DNA from: Flavobacteriales bacterium UBA5869
Lineage (GTDB): Bacteria > Bacteroidota > Bacteroidia > Flavobacteriales_D > Crocinitomicaceae
Direction: 5' to 3'
Length of the DNA: 9,431 nt
NCBI GenBank assembly: GCA_002432565.1
Contig: DJFP01000035.1
Location: 15,391-24,821 of the forward strand
Part shown: piece by piece, positions 1-6,732 of the stretch
How the letters are laid out: the number at the start of each line of letters is the position of its first letter
How positions within the stretch are numbered: the first letter of the stretch is position 1
Notes under the pieces: generated by a model
What the model was told of the DNA's origin: nothing
The model's database searches: none
Seen by the model: the letters and a program-made list of their open reading frames with translations, nothing else
Position numbers and translations under genes: made by a program

Positions 1-335
1 GTATTGATATTCGCTCCACCGTAAACTCCACCGACAACGACATTCATATATGGCGTCAGTTTTTCGACCTCACGCACTACCTGGACCACCAATTCCCTGG
101 TGGGAACAATGATCAGTATCTGCGGATGCGGTTCTTTCGAAAACTTCCACAACGAAAGCATCGGAAGCAGGTAAGCAAGGGTTTTTCCCGTACCGGTTTG
201 AGCCAATCCGATCACATCCTTTCCGGACATCATCACTGAAAATCCAGCTGATTGAATAGTAGTTGGTGTAGTATATTCAAGCTCATCTAAAGCCGTTAAG
301 ATCGGTTTCTTAATATTCAGATCGTGAAATGTCAT
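1..335 (-). CDS. DEAD-box ATP-dependent RNA helicase, N-terminal part (partial)
   Basis: This is the first 111 codons of a superfamily 2 RNA helicase; the rest lies beyond the left edge. Translated on the minus strand from the ATG at 335-333, it shows the DEAD-box motifs in the correct order: the Q motif (PTTIQ, Gln28), motif I/Walker A AQTGTGKT at residues 45-52 that binds ATP, motif Ia PTREL at 78-82, and the GG motif at 106-107. The DEAD, SAT and C-terminal helicase motifs are out of view. Such proteins unwind short RNA duplexes in ribosome assembly or mRNA turnover in the cytoplasm (family knowledge). Which paralogue it is (RhlE-like, DeaD-like) cannot be decided from this part. It is divergent from the T9SS cargo gene. 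A TAnnTTTG-type box lies 16 bp upstream of the start codon. Family assignment is very secure. Confidence 0.96.
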   Translation of the reverse strand, partial: MTFHDLNIKKPILTALDELEYTTPTTIQSAGFSVMMSGKDVIGLAQTGTGKTLAYLLPMLSLWKFSKEPHPQILIIVPTRELVVQVVREVEKLTPYMNVVVGGVYGGANIN

Positions 336-350
336 GCGGGAAATTTTTTA

Positions 351-358
351 CAAAGGTA
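351..358 (-). promoter_or_regulatory. Putative Bacteroidota -7 promoter box for the helicase gene
   Basis: On the minus strand this reads TACCTTTG, an exact match to the Bacteroidota -7 consensus TAnnTTTG. It lies 15 bp from the helicase ATG (335-333), so the leader would be very short. No TTTG or TTG element is visible at the expected -33 distance, so this is only half a promoter and may be chance. Confidence 0.4.
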
Positions 359-485
359 AGCAATCCATTTTTGAATGCCTGATAAGCCTCATACTTTCTG
401 AAAAGCAAGTCCTTCCGGTTGAAAATCAATGATATATCAATATTTTTTTAACAGGAAAAATATAGCTGTTCACTCAAAAAAAATA

Positions 486-493
486 TACTTTTA
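486..493 (+). promoter_or_regulatory. Putative -7 promoter box for the T9SS cargo gene
   Basis: TACTTTTA matches TAnnTTT of the Bacteroidota -7 element (last base differs). It lies 48 bp upstream of the ATG at 542. The segment just before it is A-rich (476-485). No good -33 TTTG is seen; TGTT at 467-470 is 15 bp away, shorter than usual. The call is tentative. Confidence 0.3.
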
Positions 494-541
494 CCCCATT
501 AATTGCCTGAATGGCAATATGCTACTACAACAGCTACTACT

Positions 542-2785
542 ATGAATAAATTGACTCTTTGCGTAATTTTCACAGGATCTTTTCTGCTTCAGTCTCTGGC
601 ACAGGTAAATATTTTTGAACCAATGTCAGCAAACATTGATTTCATTCATCCGCGCACCTATTCATCAGAAAACGGAAAAAAATACAATCCGGAAAGTTTT
701 CACACGCATCCGGATTTCGGAAAATTGACTTTTGGTGCTCCATACGGTAAGAATGTGGTAGAAGACATCAGCAAAAGGACTTATGATTCCCGTTATTACA
801 TCGATCTGGATAACCCGACTTATTTTTACATAGAAAAAGCGGCTGGTCCTATCAATCTGCTTAAAGATGGGTTATGGCGCGCTATTGATCCTACACTTCA
901 TGCTGTTTCTCCCCAGCTTTATGAATCCGGAACGCAAGCTTGCCTAACAACTCTGGATGTTGCCGGCAAACGTACCTCTTTCAAACTGGGAGAAGTCTAT
1001 TTTTCCTTCAACAATTACAAGCTTAGAGTCGTTAACACGGACAATTCCGTTTCTGTTTACCAATCAAACTGGGCACAGATCACCATTGGGAACGAAGGAG
1101 CCTATATCACGGATGTTTTTCCCGGAATTGATCTAAAAATCATCTTTATGGAAGGCGGCATCAAATCGGATTTCATTATCCGGGAGAACCTGCATGTAAA
1201 GCAGCTTACTTTTATTGACCAGCTTGACATTCCTGACCATTTGAATGGTTTTATCCATACAAGCGGATTGGTTGCAAACGGCCCGGTAATTTTTGAAAAT
1301 ATTTATACCGGAGAAGCTGAAATAAAATTCAACCTGGCAAGGTGTCATGATGCTTCCGGGAATAAAAACTCCTGGATCAATCCATATACATTAAACGGAA
1401 GTAATCTTGAAATTTTATGTGATTCTTCCCAATTGAATGATCCGGAAAAAGTATATCCAATTACAGTTGATCCGCTGGTCACTGTTGTCGGACCTATTTC
1501 TTCAGCGAATAATTTAATGGGTTCACTGCCATCACCTTCCTCTTGTTCAAACACCCTGAATGTTACATTTCCCGGGGGAACCACACCATGGGATGTTTCC
1601 GCTTACTGGGACGTACGCACCGATTTTTGCTCGGATGATTACCTGGATTTTGGGGCCATCATTGATTGCTGGATGTCAGAAGCACAAATTTGGATCACCT
1701 CGTCTTGCGGCGGAATTTCCCCCACTGCAGCACCCGGAACTATTTGGACCTGCACAGCTCCAACCTGTGACGATTACGGGCAATGGAATCCAACCCTTCC
1801 ATTTGCCAGTTCCGGAACCCAGTCTCTTGCTCAATGCTATACTCCATCCTGCAGCAACCAGAATTTGTCATTTACTATCCGGAGCAACCGTTCCTACTGC
1901 AGTAATTTTTACGGATACGATAACTGCAATTATGCTTCAAATTCTTGCAATGTCATGTACAACTGGAGAGTAACCATCCAGGGAAGAAATGCAGAAACGC
2001 TGGGAAATACCGCTACCGGAAATGGTTCCACAACGATCGCGGCTGCAACTTGCGCTTCCGGAACAACCCTTTTAAATCCATTGGCCCAATACGGAGTTCC
2101 GGGATATACTTATTCGTGGAATACTGGTGCAAACAGCAGTACCTTAACTGTTCCCAACGGTCCGAACACCTACACGGCAACTGTAACAGATGCCTGCGGT
2201 ACGGTCAGAACAGCCACATTTACAATTACATGTCCTTTGGCGGTTAATTTAAGCACCTTTGAAGTTTCTCATTCGGGAGATGATGTATTAGTCAACTGGA
2301 CCACGAGTTTCGAAAAGGAGAACCGTCACTTTATCATATTACGCGCCGGAAACAATTTTCAATTCGAAGAAATCGGACGGATCCCAAGCCAGGGAGATTC
2401 CGAGAGCCCGAAATCTTATTCCTTTGTAGACCGAAATCCGCTTGAGGGCATCAATTACTACCAATTAGCAACGATAGACATCAATAACGAGGAGAAACTT
2501 TCAGATATCCGATCACTGGAGAAAAAGGTTTCTTCCAAACCAATTTCTATTTCACCGAACCCATCAAAAGGCAGTTTTACTATCAGTGCAGTTATTCCTG
2601 AAAATGGAGACTATATGGTTTCAGTGATATCTATAGCCGGAAAAGTAGAACTGCAACAAATGTATTCGTTCGAGAGAGGCAGCCGGTCGATTCCGTTCCA
2701 CAAATTGAACCTGCAGAAAGGCACTTACATTATCTGCATCCGGAAAGGGAAAATCTCCCTGGAAGATAAATTGGTGGTCGAATAG
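542..2785 (+). CDS. Secreted multidomain surface protein with T9SS type A sorting domain
   Basis: This is a 747-residue protein exported by Sec and then probably by the type IX secretion system. I chose ATG 542 rather than the in-frame ATG at 503 because 542 begins a normal signal peptide (residues 1-20, ending SLA before Gln21). Segments seen: an N-terminal region (about 50-315) ending in YPITVDP, a signature common in N-terminal domains of large Bacteroidota surface proteins; a cysteine-rich module (about 335-469, 11 Cys) that I do not recognise; an SprB/PKD-like beta repeat (about 487-564, with YSWNTG and YTATVTDACG); a linker domain typical before T9SS tails (565-662, with LVNWTTSFEKEN and NYYQLATIDI); and the C-terminal sorting domain (667-747, starting ISISPNPSKGSF and ending KGTYIICIR...KLVVE). 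T9SS cargo of this type is released or anchored at the cell surface; no enzymatic motif is visible, so adhesion or structural roles are guesses. It is monocistronic and convergent with the FAS1 gene. Confidence 0.9.
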   Translation: MNKLTLCVIFTGSFLLQSLAQVNIFEPMSANIDFIHPRTYSSENGKKYNPESFHTHPDFGKLTFGAPYGKNVVEDISKRTYDSRYYIDLDNPTYFYIEKAAGPINLLKDGLWRAIDPTLHAVSPQLYESGTQACLTTLDVAGKRTSFKLGEVYFSFNNYKLRVVNTDNSVSVYQSNWAQITIGNEGAYITDVFPGIDLKIIFMEGGIKSDFIIRENLHVKQLTFIDQLDIPDHLNGFIHTSGLVANGPVIFENIYTGEAEIKFNLARCHDASGNKNSWINPYTLNGSNLEILCDSSQLNDPEKVYPITVDPLVTVVGPISSANNLMGSLPSPSSCSNTLNVTFPGGTTPWDVSAYWDVRTDFCSDDYLDFGAIIDCWMSEAQIWITSSCGGISPTAAPGTIWTCTAPTCDDYGQWNPTLPFASSGTQSLAQCYTPSCSNQNLSFTIRSNRSYCSNFYGYDNCNYASNSCNVMYNWRVTIQGRNAETLGNTATGNGSTTIAAATCASGTTLLNPLAQYGVPGYTYSWNTGANSSTLTVPNGPNTYTATVTDACGTVRTATFTITCPLAVNLSTFEVSHSGDDVLVNWTTSFEKENRHFIILRAGNNFQFEEIGRIPSQGDSESPKSYSFVDRNPLEGINYYQLATIDINNEEKLSDIRSLEKKVSSKPISISPNPSKGSFTISAVIPENGDYMVSVISIAGKVELQQMYSFERGSRSIPFHKLNLQKGTYIICIRKGKISLEDKLVVE

Positions 2786-2789
2786 ATTT

Positions 2790-2804
2790 TTATACCGTGT
2801 ATAA
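2790..2804 (+). repeat. Small inverted repeat just after the T9SS cargo stop codon
   Basis: TTATAC at 2790-2795 and GTATAA at 2799-2804 form a perfect 6-bp stem with the 3-nt loop CGT, starting 4 nt after the TAG. It is AT-rich and has no T-tract, so it is not a convincing terminator by itself. It might protect the 3' end of the mRNA or be chance. Confidence 0.35.
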
Positions 2805-2860
2805 CATTATCCAATGAAGCTGTTGGAATGAATGATTGAATGATTACTTGCAACAAAAAG

Positions 2861-2895
2861 CCCCGACGTTCCGCAAAAGATTGCGAAAGTCGGGG
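2861..2895 (-). terminator. Strong hairpin terminator between convergent genes, oriented for the FAS1 gene
   Basis: CCCCGAC (2861-2867) pairs with GTCGGGG (2889-2895), and inside it CGCAA (2872-2876) pairs with TTGCG (2881-2885) around the loop AAGA. TT/AA pairs can bridge the two stems. Read on the minus strand the hairpin is followed by CTTTTTGTTG, the T-tract expected for an intrinsic terminator, so it best serves the FAS1 gene, whose stop codon is about 85 nt upstream on that strand. On the plus strand only a weak T-rich stretch (TCACTCTTGC) follows; it could still help to end the T9SS cargo transcript. Confidence 0.8.
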
Positions 2896-2907
2896 TCACT
2901 CTTGCTA

Positions 2908-2948
2908 TGAGTTAGCGGTTATATCCTGAATTCGGTCGAAGTAACTCA
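2908..2948 (-). repeat. Second stem-loop in the FAS1 3' untranslated region
   Basis: TGAGTTA (2908-2914) and TAACTCA (2942-2948) are perfect 7-nt inverted repeats with a 27-nt loop. The stem lies between the FAS1 stop codon and the strong terminator hairpin. It has no T-tract and is more likely an mRNA structure than a terminator. The AT-rich arms and long loop keep the confidence low. Confidence 0.35.
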
Positions 2949-2979
2949 GTATTACAATTTCAAGATTTTACCGCGGAAA

Positions 2980-3540
2980 TTACATTTTAGGCATCAACAC
3001 TTTGTCTACTACGTGAATTACTCCATTAGACTGGTAAACATCGTAAGTAGAGATGCTTGCAACGTTTCCTGCCTCGTCTTTAAGGGTAATGTTGTGGTCA
3101 CCATTCATCATTGCCCACAATTTACCACCTGAAACGGTCGTCATTTCTGCCTTTCCGCCCCCCTTTTTAATCGCTGATGCAATGGTATTAAAGTCCATTT
3201 TTCCGACAACTACGTGATAAGTCAAGACTTTTGTCAACGTTGCTTTGTTTTCAGGTTTTAACAAAGTCTCTACTGTTCCTGCAGGAAGGTTTTCGAATGC
3301 ATCATTTACCGGTGCAAACACTGTGAAAGGTCCCTTCCCTTGTAAAGTTTCCACCAAACCAGCTGCTTTTACCGCTGCAACCAATGTTGTGTGATCTTTT
3401 GAATTTACTGCATTCTCAACAATGTTCTTTGCAGGATACATAGATTCACCGCCTACCATAACTGTTACATTCTGAGCGAATGAGTTAGAAAACAATGCTG
3501 TTGAAGCAATTAACGCAATTGATAATAATCCCTTTTTCAT
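2980..3540 (-). CDS. Secreted fasciclin (FAS1) domain protein
   Basis: This 186-residue protein has a Sec signal peptide (about 1-22, ending SFAQ) and one FAS1 domain that fills the rest (about 38-185). The conserved FAS1 landmarks are present: the H1 motif FTVFAPVNDAF (72-82), the central Tyr-His pair in LTYHVV (107-112), and the H2 motif NGVIHVVDKVLMP (172-184). The sequence MYPAKNIVENAVNSKDHTTL is very typical of stand-alone FAS1 proteins in Bacteroidota. There is no lipobox cysteine, no T9SS tail and no membrane anchor, so the mature protein should be periplasmic or released. FAS1 domains mediate adhesion or protein-protein contact in other organisms; the role here is unknown. The gene is followed by a strong terminator and preceded by a leader with a direct repeat and a hairpin next to the start codon. 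mgtE ends 124 bp upstream; the two are probably transcribed separately. Confidence 0.95.
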   Translation of the reverse strand: MKKGLLSIALIASTALFSNSFAQNVTVMVGGESMYPAKNIVENAVNSKDHTTLVAAVKAAGLVETLQGKGPFTVFAPVNDAFENLPAGTVETLLKPENKATLTKVLTYHVVVGKMDFNTIASAIKKGGGKAEMTTVSGGKLWAMMNGDHNITLKDEAGNVASISTYDVYQSNGVIHVVDKVLMPKM

Positions 3541-3542
3541 AA

Positions 3543-3579
3543 TCGTAAGTTTTGAATTTTAAATTTGACTCAGTTACGA
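3543..3579 (-). promoter_or_regulatory. Potential 5' leader hairpin beside the FAS1 start codon
   Basis: TCGTAA (3543-3548) and TTACGA (3574-3579) are perfect inverted repeats with a 25-nt loop. In the minus-strand mRNA the 3' arm ends 2 nt before the AUG, so the stem could occlude translation initiation. It is only 6 bp, so it may be chance. No clear TAnnTTTG promoter is visible in this gap. Confidence 0.35.
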
Positions 3580-3600
3580 CCTGAAAAAAGTTTTGGATTT
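3547..3600. repeat. 13-nt direct repeat upstream of the FAS1 gene
   Basis: AAGTTTTGAATTT (3547-3559) and AAGTTTTGGATTT (3588-3600) match at 12 of 13 positions and start 41 bp apart, close to four helical turns. A regulator that binds twice on one DNA face would fit such spacing (inference). The sequence is AT-rich, so a chance match is possible. Confidence 0.4.
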
Positions 3601-3646
3601 CAGAAAATGAAAAAAAATTGAACTTATTTTTTTTAAACCTTATAAA

Positions 3647-3663
3647 CTGCTTTTATTCAGCAG
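3647..3663 (-). terminator. Weak candidate terminator after mgtE
   Basis: On the minus strand CTGCT (3663-3659), loop GAATAAA and AGCAG (3651-3647) form a hairpin one nucleotide after the mgtE stop codon, followed by TTTATAAGGTTT. A longer T run occurs further on (plus-strand A8 at 3611-3618). The 5-bp stem is short, so read-through into the FAS1 gene is possible. Confidence 0.4.
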
Positions 3664-3664
3664 G

Positions 3665-5014
3665 TTAGTTCAAAAGCAAAAGTCCTACGGTAAAGTAGAT
3701 AAACAGTCCCAACACATCATTGGTGGTGGTAACGAACGGCCCGGTTGCCAATGCAGGATCAATTTTATAGCGATTTAAGATCAGCGGGATCATCGTTCCG
3801 AAGATTGCTGCAAAAATCGTTACTGTTAATAAGGAAATACTCACCACAAGCGCCAGGCGGTAATCATTAAAGAAATAAGATATTCCGAAAATCAGGGAAG
3901 AACAAAGCAGCCCGTTTACCAAACCTACTATAGCTTCTTTTCCAACTTTCGAAAGGATACTATCAAAAGGATCATTGCCGCGCGCCAGCGACTGTACTAC
4001 AATTGCAGATGACTGTACCCCGACATTTCCACCCATTGCCGTAATAAGCGGAATAAAGAATGCCAATGCAGGAAGATGGGTAATGTTTGTTTCGAAACGC
4101 GAAATCACCTGCGCACTCAGGATTCCTCCCAGCATTCCGATCAGAAGCCAGGGAAGTCTCGCTCTTGAAATACGGAAAACACTTGAATTCGATTCTACTT
4201 TCTCGGAGATCCCCGAAGCCAACTGGAAATCTTTATCTGCCTCTTCCTTGATCACATCGACTACGTCATCAATCGTAATGCGGCCAACCAGTTTTCCCTG
4301 CAGGTCTACAACCGGCACAGAAACCAAGTCGTATTTCTCCATCACTTTGGCAACCTTTTCGGAAGAGTCGCTTGTGGTAACAAAAATCAGGTTCTTTCCC
4401 TCATACAAATCCCGGATCGGTGTTTTCGGACTTGCAAAAAGCAGTCTTTTCAGGGAGAGGACCCCTACCAGTTTATTCAGGTCATCAATGACATAGATGG
4501 TATAAACCTGTTCAACGTCTTCCGCTTGTCTGCGCAATTCAACCAATGCCCGGTTTACCGGCCAGTCTAAGCGGGCCTGGATAAACTCCTTCTGCATCAA
4601 TCCCCCGGCAGTATCTTCATCATAATTTAAGAGGTCAACGATATCATCCGCGGCATCGTCATCTTCCATTTGAGAGATTACCGCCTGGATCTTTTCATCC
4701 GGAAGTTCTCCGAGAATATCTGCTGCATCATCAGAATCCAGGTTCTCCAGCTGCTCTGCCATTTCTTTGGTAGAAAGAGAAGCCAGGAAACGGTCCCTTA
4801 CTTCCTCCTCCAATTCCATCAGGACATCCGCCTGAAGTTCTTCATCCAATTGATAATAGAGGTACTTCGACTGCTCCATGGACAATTCATCCATGATTTC
4901 AGCGATATCCGCAAAGTGAAGATCTGTAATGTGCTGTTTGATCCATTGATCATCCTCCGACGAGATAGCTTGTCGGATGCGCTCTAGAAATTCTTTCGTT
5001 AGTTCGAAACGCAT
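3665..5014 (-). CDS. mgtE: Magnesium transporter MgtE
   Basis: At 449 residues it has nearly the length of the well-studied Thermus MgtE (450), and all domains are present. It imports Mg2+ through the inner membrane as a homodimeric channel gated by cytosolic Mg2+. Residues about 20-135 form the acidic helical N domain (many DD/DE pairs, e.g. SDDAADILGELPDE). Residues about 138-258 are a CBS pair (YVIDDLNKLVGVLSLKRLL and VPVVDLQGKLVGRITIDDVV). A linker leads into five membrane segments (about 287-305, 314-343, 360-382, 386-412, 424-448). The pore signature IPLITAMGGNVGVQSSA (321-337) is intact, as are Asp419 in KIDP and Asp433 in TTTNDVLG, which align with ion-coordinating Asp residues of the family. 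A promoter of Bacteroidota type lies just upstream, so it is probably a single-gene unit. Nothing appears truncated. Confidence 0.98.
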   Translation of the reverse strand: MRFELTKEFLERIRQAISSEDDQWIKQHITDLHFADIAEIMDELSMEQSKYLYYQLDEELQADVLMELEEEVRDRFLASLSTKEMAEQLENLDSDDAADILGELPDEKIQAVISQMEDDDAADDIVDLLNYDEDTAGGLMQKEFIQARLDWPVNRALVELRRQAEDVEQVYTIYVIDDLNKLVGVLSLKRLLFASPKTPIRDLYEGKNLIFVTTSDSSEKVAKVMEKYDLVSVPVVDLQGKLVGRITIDDVVDVIKEEADKDFQLASGISEKVESNSSVFRISRARLPWLLIGMLGGILSAQVISRFETNITHLPALAFFIPLITAMGGNVGVQSSAIVVQSLARGNDPFDSILSKVGKEAIVGLVNGLLCSSLIFGISYFFNDYRLALVVSISLLTVTIFAAIFGTMIPLILNRYKIDPALATGPFVTTTNDVLGLFIYFTVGLLLLN

Positions 5015-5032
5015 GGATAGTCAATTTTGGTG

Positions 5033-5063
5033 CAAAAGTAAGTCTTTCAAAGCCAAGAAGCAA
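5033..5063 (-). promoter_or_regulatory. mgtE: Predicted Bacteroidota-type promoter of mgtE
   Basis: On the minus strand TTG (5063-5061, within GGTTGC) lies 20 bp from TACTTTTG (5040-5033), a perfect match to the -7 consensus TAnnTTTG with spacing in the usual range for the primary sigma factor of Bacteroidota. Transcription would start about 10-14 nt before the mgtE ATG. It is the best promoter match in the window. Confidence 0.6.
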
Positions 5064-5102
5064 CCCCCGCCGGATTACGTGAATATTAAATCTGAACAAT
5101 TG

Positions 5103-5142
5103 AAAATAGTAGGGTCGAAAAATTTTTCGACCCTACTATTTT
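5103..5142 (-). terminator. Perfect 40-nt palindrome, terminator overlapping the end of the O-antigen ligase gene
   Basis: The arm AAAATAGTAGGGTCGAAAAA (5103-5122) is the exact reverse complement of 5123-5142. It folds into a hairpin with a GC-rich core (GTAGGGTCG/CGACCCTAC), flanked by an A-tract on one side and a T-tract on the other, so it looks like an intrinsic terminator that can work in both directions. The ligase stop codon (5138-5136) and its last lysine codon lie inside one arm. It separates the ligase unit from mgtE, both on the minus strand. Confidence 0.85.
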
Positions 5143-6704
5143 TCTGAATACAAAATCTTTCTGCCTGTAATAAAAAAGGCGAAGAAAAACGCTGCAAACG
5201 AAACACCTGTCTGCGTCTGCAGGGTATCTTCAATCAAAAACGACAACATGGTAATGACCAAAAATCCGGTCCATTCAAAGGCATTGATCCGCAAAGCCAC
5301 CACAAGTTGAACAAACCACAAAGCAGTAAAAGCAATAAAGCAAATGATCCCTGCCGCAATCCAGGTTGTGAGAAACTGATTGTGAGTCAAATGCTGGTTT
5401 TCAGGGGTTAACTTCGAATGATTGGATTTATATGCTTCTGCAAATGCCGGTTTCATATCACCGATACCAACACCAATTATCGGATGTGATTTTAATATGG
5501 TAATCCCGGCTTTAAAGGATTCTATTTTTTCCAGGAGTGATTTTCCATTCGGGTCTTCTGCATCTTTCAACTGGCTGCGCATGCGGTACAATTGTGCTGA
5601 AATTCCGCCTTTCGCCATTTCAACAGAGGCAAATCCCAATTCCACATTGCGGATATCCTGCTTGCTCATTTTTTGAAAATCCAACGAATCTTTTCGCAAG
5701 CCTTTGGAAGTCATGTACCTCCACAAAATATTCCGAATCGGATTTCCTTTTAAATCCACTCCTGTATCATAATTCACACCGGAAACTTTAGACCATTCTT
5801 TTTCCAGTTCTTCATCCGCGATAAATGCCTGGACCGGATATCCGTTTTCCCAATTAATCTTTGGAAGCACATCAAAGGTATATTGATTTCCATTGACCGT
5901 TTTCTTTACGTAATCCTCAGGTTTAACTTCTATTTTATGCGGAACGGGCTGCAGGTTGATATACAAGAAAACACCGACGAACAAAATACATGCACCGAAA
6001 GCAGCAATAAATGTCCTTTTTATCCAGCGAGTTCTGATCGATTTTACCTTAAACCAAAACATCATCAAAATAATGCCGGAAAGCGTAAAAACACCCATTC
6101 CGATTTGGGAAATAATAGTATAATAAACGAACCATGCCGCCAATAAAACTGCCACCCATCGATAGGGGAATCTGCGGATCCACCATGCGGCACAAAAGAC
6201 AAGTGCAAGCACGATCATCATGGCATAACGCAGGTGCGAAACGAACAGGGAAAGACTTCGGATATCGTCATAAACTTTAGATCCCCACCAATGAAAATAA
6301 GTCCCGACGTTGATAAAACTGGTTAGAAAAACGGCTGTCAGGAAGCTCAAAACGACCCATTTGTAGTGTTTGAACTGCGTTAAAGGAATGGCGATAATTG
6401 CTAATGGGATGGCGTAAAGTGTCAATTCCCTTCTAATCATATTCCATGCTTCATGCTTATCTGAGCTCCACAGAACGGAACAAATTTCCATAATGAAATA
6501 CAAAAAAAGCAGCCAGATCCAGCGATTTGAAGTCCAGCTTTTCCAAACTTTTTTCCAATCCCAAAGCAAGATAACATTGAGTCCTAAAAGCATCGTTCCG
6601 ATGGAAAGCGGAATTTTACTGAAGGGTAATCCCGCCGCAATTCCCATCATTGCAACCAATTGAATATAATAATGAACGGGTTTCCCGGTCAGTTTATCCA
6701 GCAT
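5136..6704 (-). CDS. O-antigen ligase/polymerase family membrane protein (WaaL/Wzy-like)
   Basis: This 522-residue inner-membrane protein has around ten hydrophobic segments (clusters at about 12-48, 62-78, 94-108, 115-135, 152-176, 182-218, 230-250, 446-470, 477-493 and 498-515). One large hydrophilic loop at about 251-440 is expected to face the periplasm. Near the end of this loop are the family hallmarks: FKAGITILKSHPIIGVGIGD (397-416) and HNQFLTTWIAAGI (441-453), where His441 corresponds to the catalytic His of O-antigen ligases. SHLRYAMMI (156-164) supplies a candidate for the conserved Arg. Family members transfer or polymerise undecaprenyl-linked glycans, for example O-antigen onto lipid A-core. 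Ligase and polymerase cannot be separated by sequence alone. No glycosyltransferases or flippase genes are nearby. It starts 28 bp after the S41 protease gene, so they are probably co-transcribed; the terminator palindrome overlaps its stop. Confidence 0.88.
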   Translation of the reverse strand: MLDKLTGKPVHYYIQLVAMMGIAAGLPFSKIPLSIGTMLLGLNVILLWDWKKVWKSWTSNRWIWLLFLYFIMEICSVLWSSDKHEAWNMIRRELTLYAIPLAIIAIPLTQFKHYKWVVLSFLTAVFLTSFINVGTYFHWWGSKVYDDIRSLSLFVSHLRYAMMIVLALVFCAAWWIRRFPYRWVAVLLAAWFVYYTIISQIGMGVFTLSGIILMMFWFKVKSIRTRWIKRTFIAAFGACILFVGVFLYINLQPVPHKIEVKPEDYVKKTVNGNQYTFDVLPKINWENGYPVQAFIADEELEKEWSKVSGVNYDTGVDLKGNPIRNILWRYMTSKGLRKDSLDFQKMSKQDIRNVELGFASVEMAKGGISAQLYRMRSQLKDAEDPNGKSLLEKIESFKAGITILKSHPIIGVGIGDMKPAFAEAYKSNHSKLTPENQHLTHNQFLTTWIAAGIICFIAFTALWFVQLVVALRINAFEWTGFLVITMLSFLIEDTLQTQTGVSFAAFFFAFFITGRKILYSEK

Positions 6705-6732
6705 AAGTAATCGCTATATAAATCGATAACGC

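Noticed and set aside
430..439. Perfect palindrome TGATATATCA in the divergent intergenic region
   Set aside because: Short and AT-only apart from two bases, so expected by chance in such a region; no second copy seen.
521..540. Direct repeat GCTACTAC (521-528 and 533-540) just before the T9SS cargo start
   Set aside because: Eight bases of simple-sequence character, likely chance; no structure or partner site.
503..541. Upstream in-frame ATG extending the T9SS cargo by 13 residues
   Set aside because: The extension is hydrophilic and repetitive (ATTTATT) and precedes a normal signal peptide that starts at 542; the predicted -7 box also lies very near 503.
1560..2247. Two plus-strand open frames of 137 and 100 codons inside the T9SS cargo gene
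   Set aside because: They are out-of-frame shadows of a well-supported gene and have no recognisable motifs or start signals.
3975..4987. Antisense open frames of 173 and 105 codons opposite mgtE
   Set aside because: The mgtE reading is complete with all family motifs; the antisense translations show no domain and reflect codon bias.
5422..6146. Antisense open frames of 84-87 codons opposite the O-antigen ligase gene
   Set aside because: Short, overlapping each other in different frames, and without motifs; shadows of the real gene.
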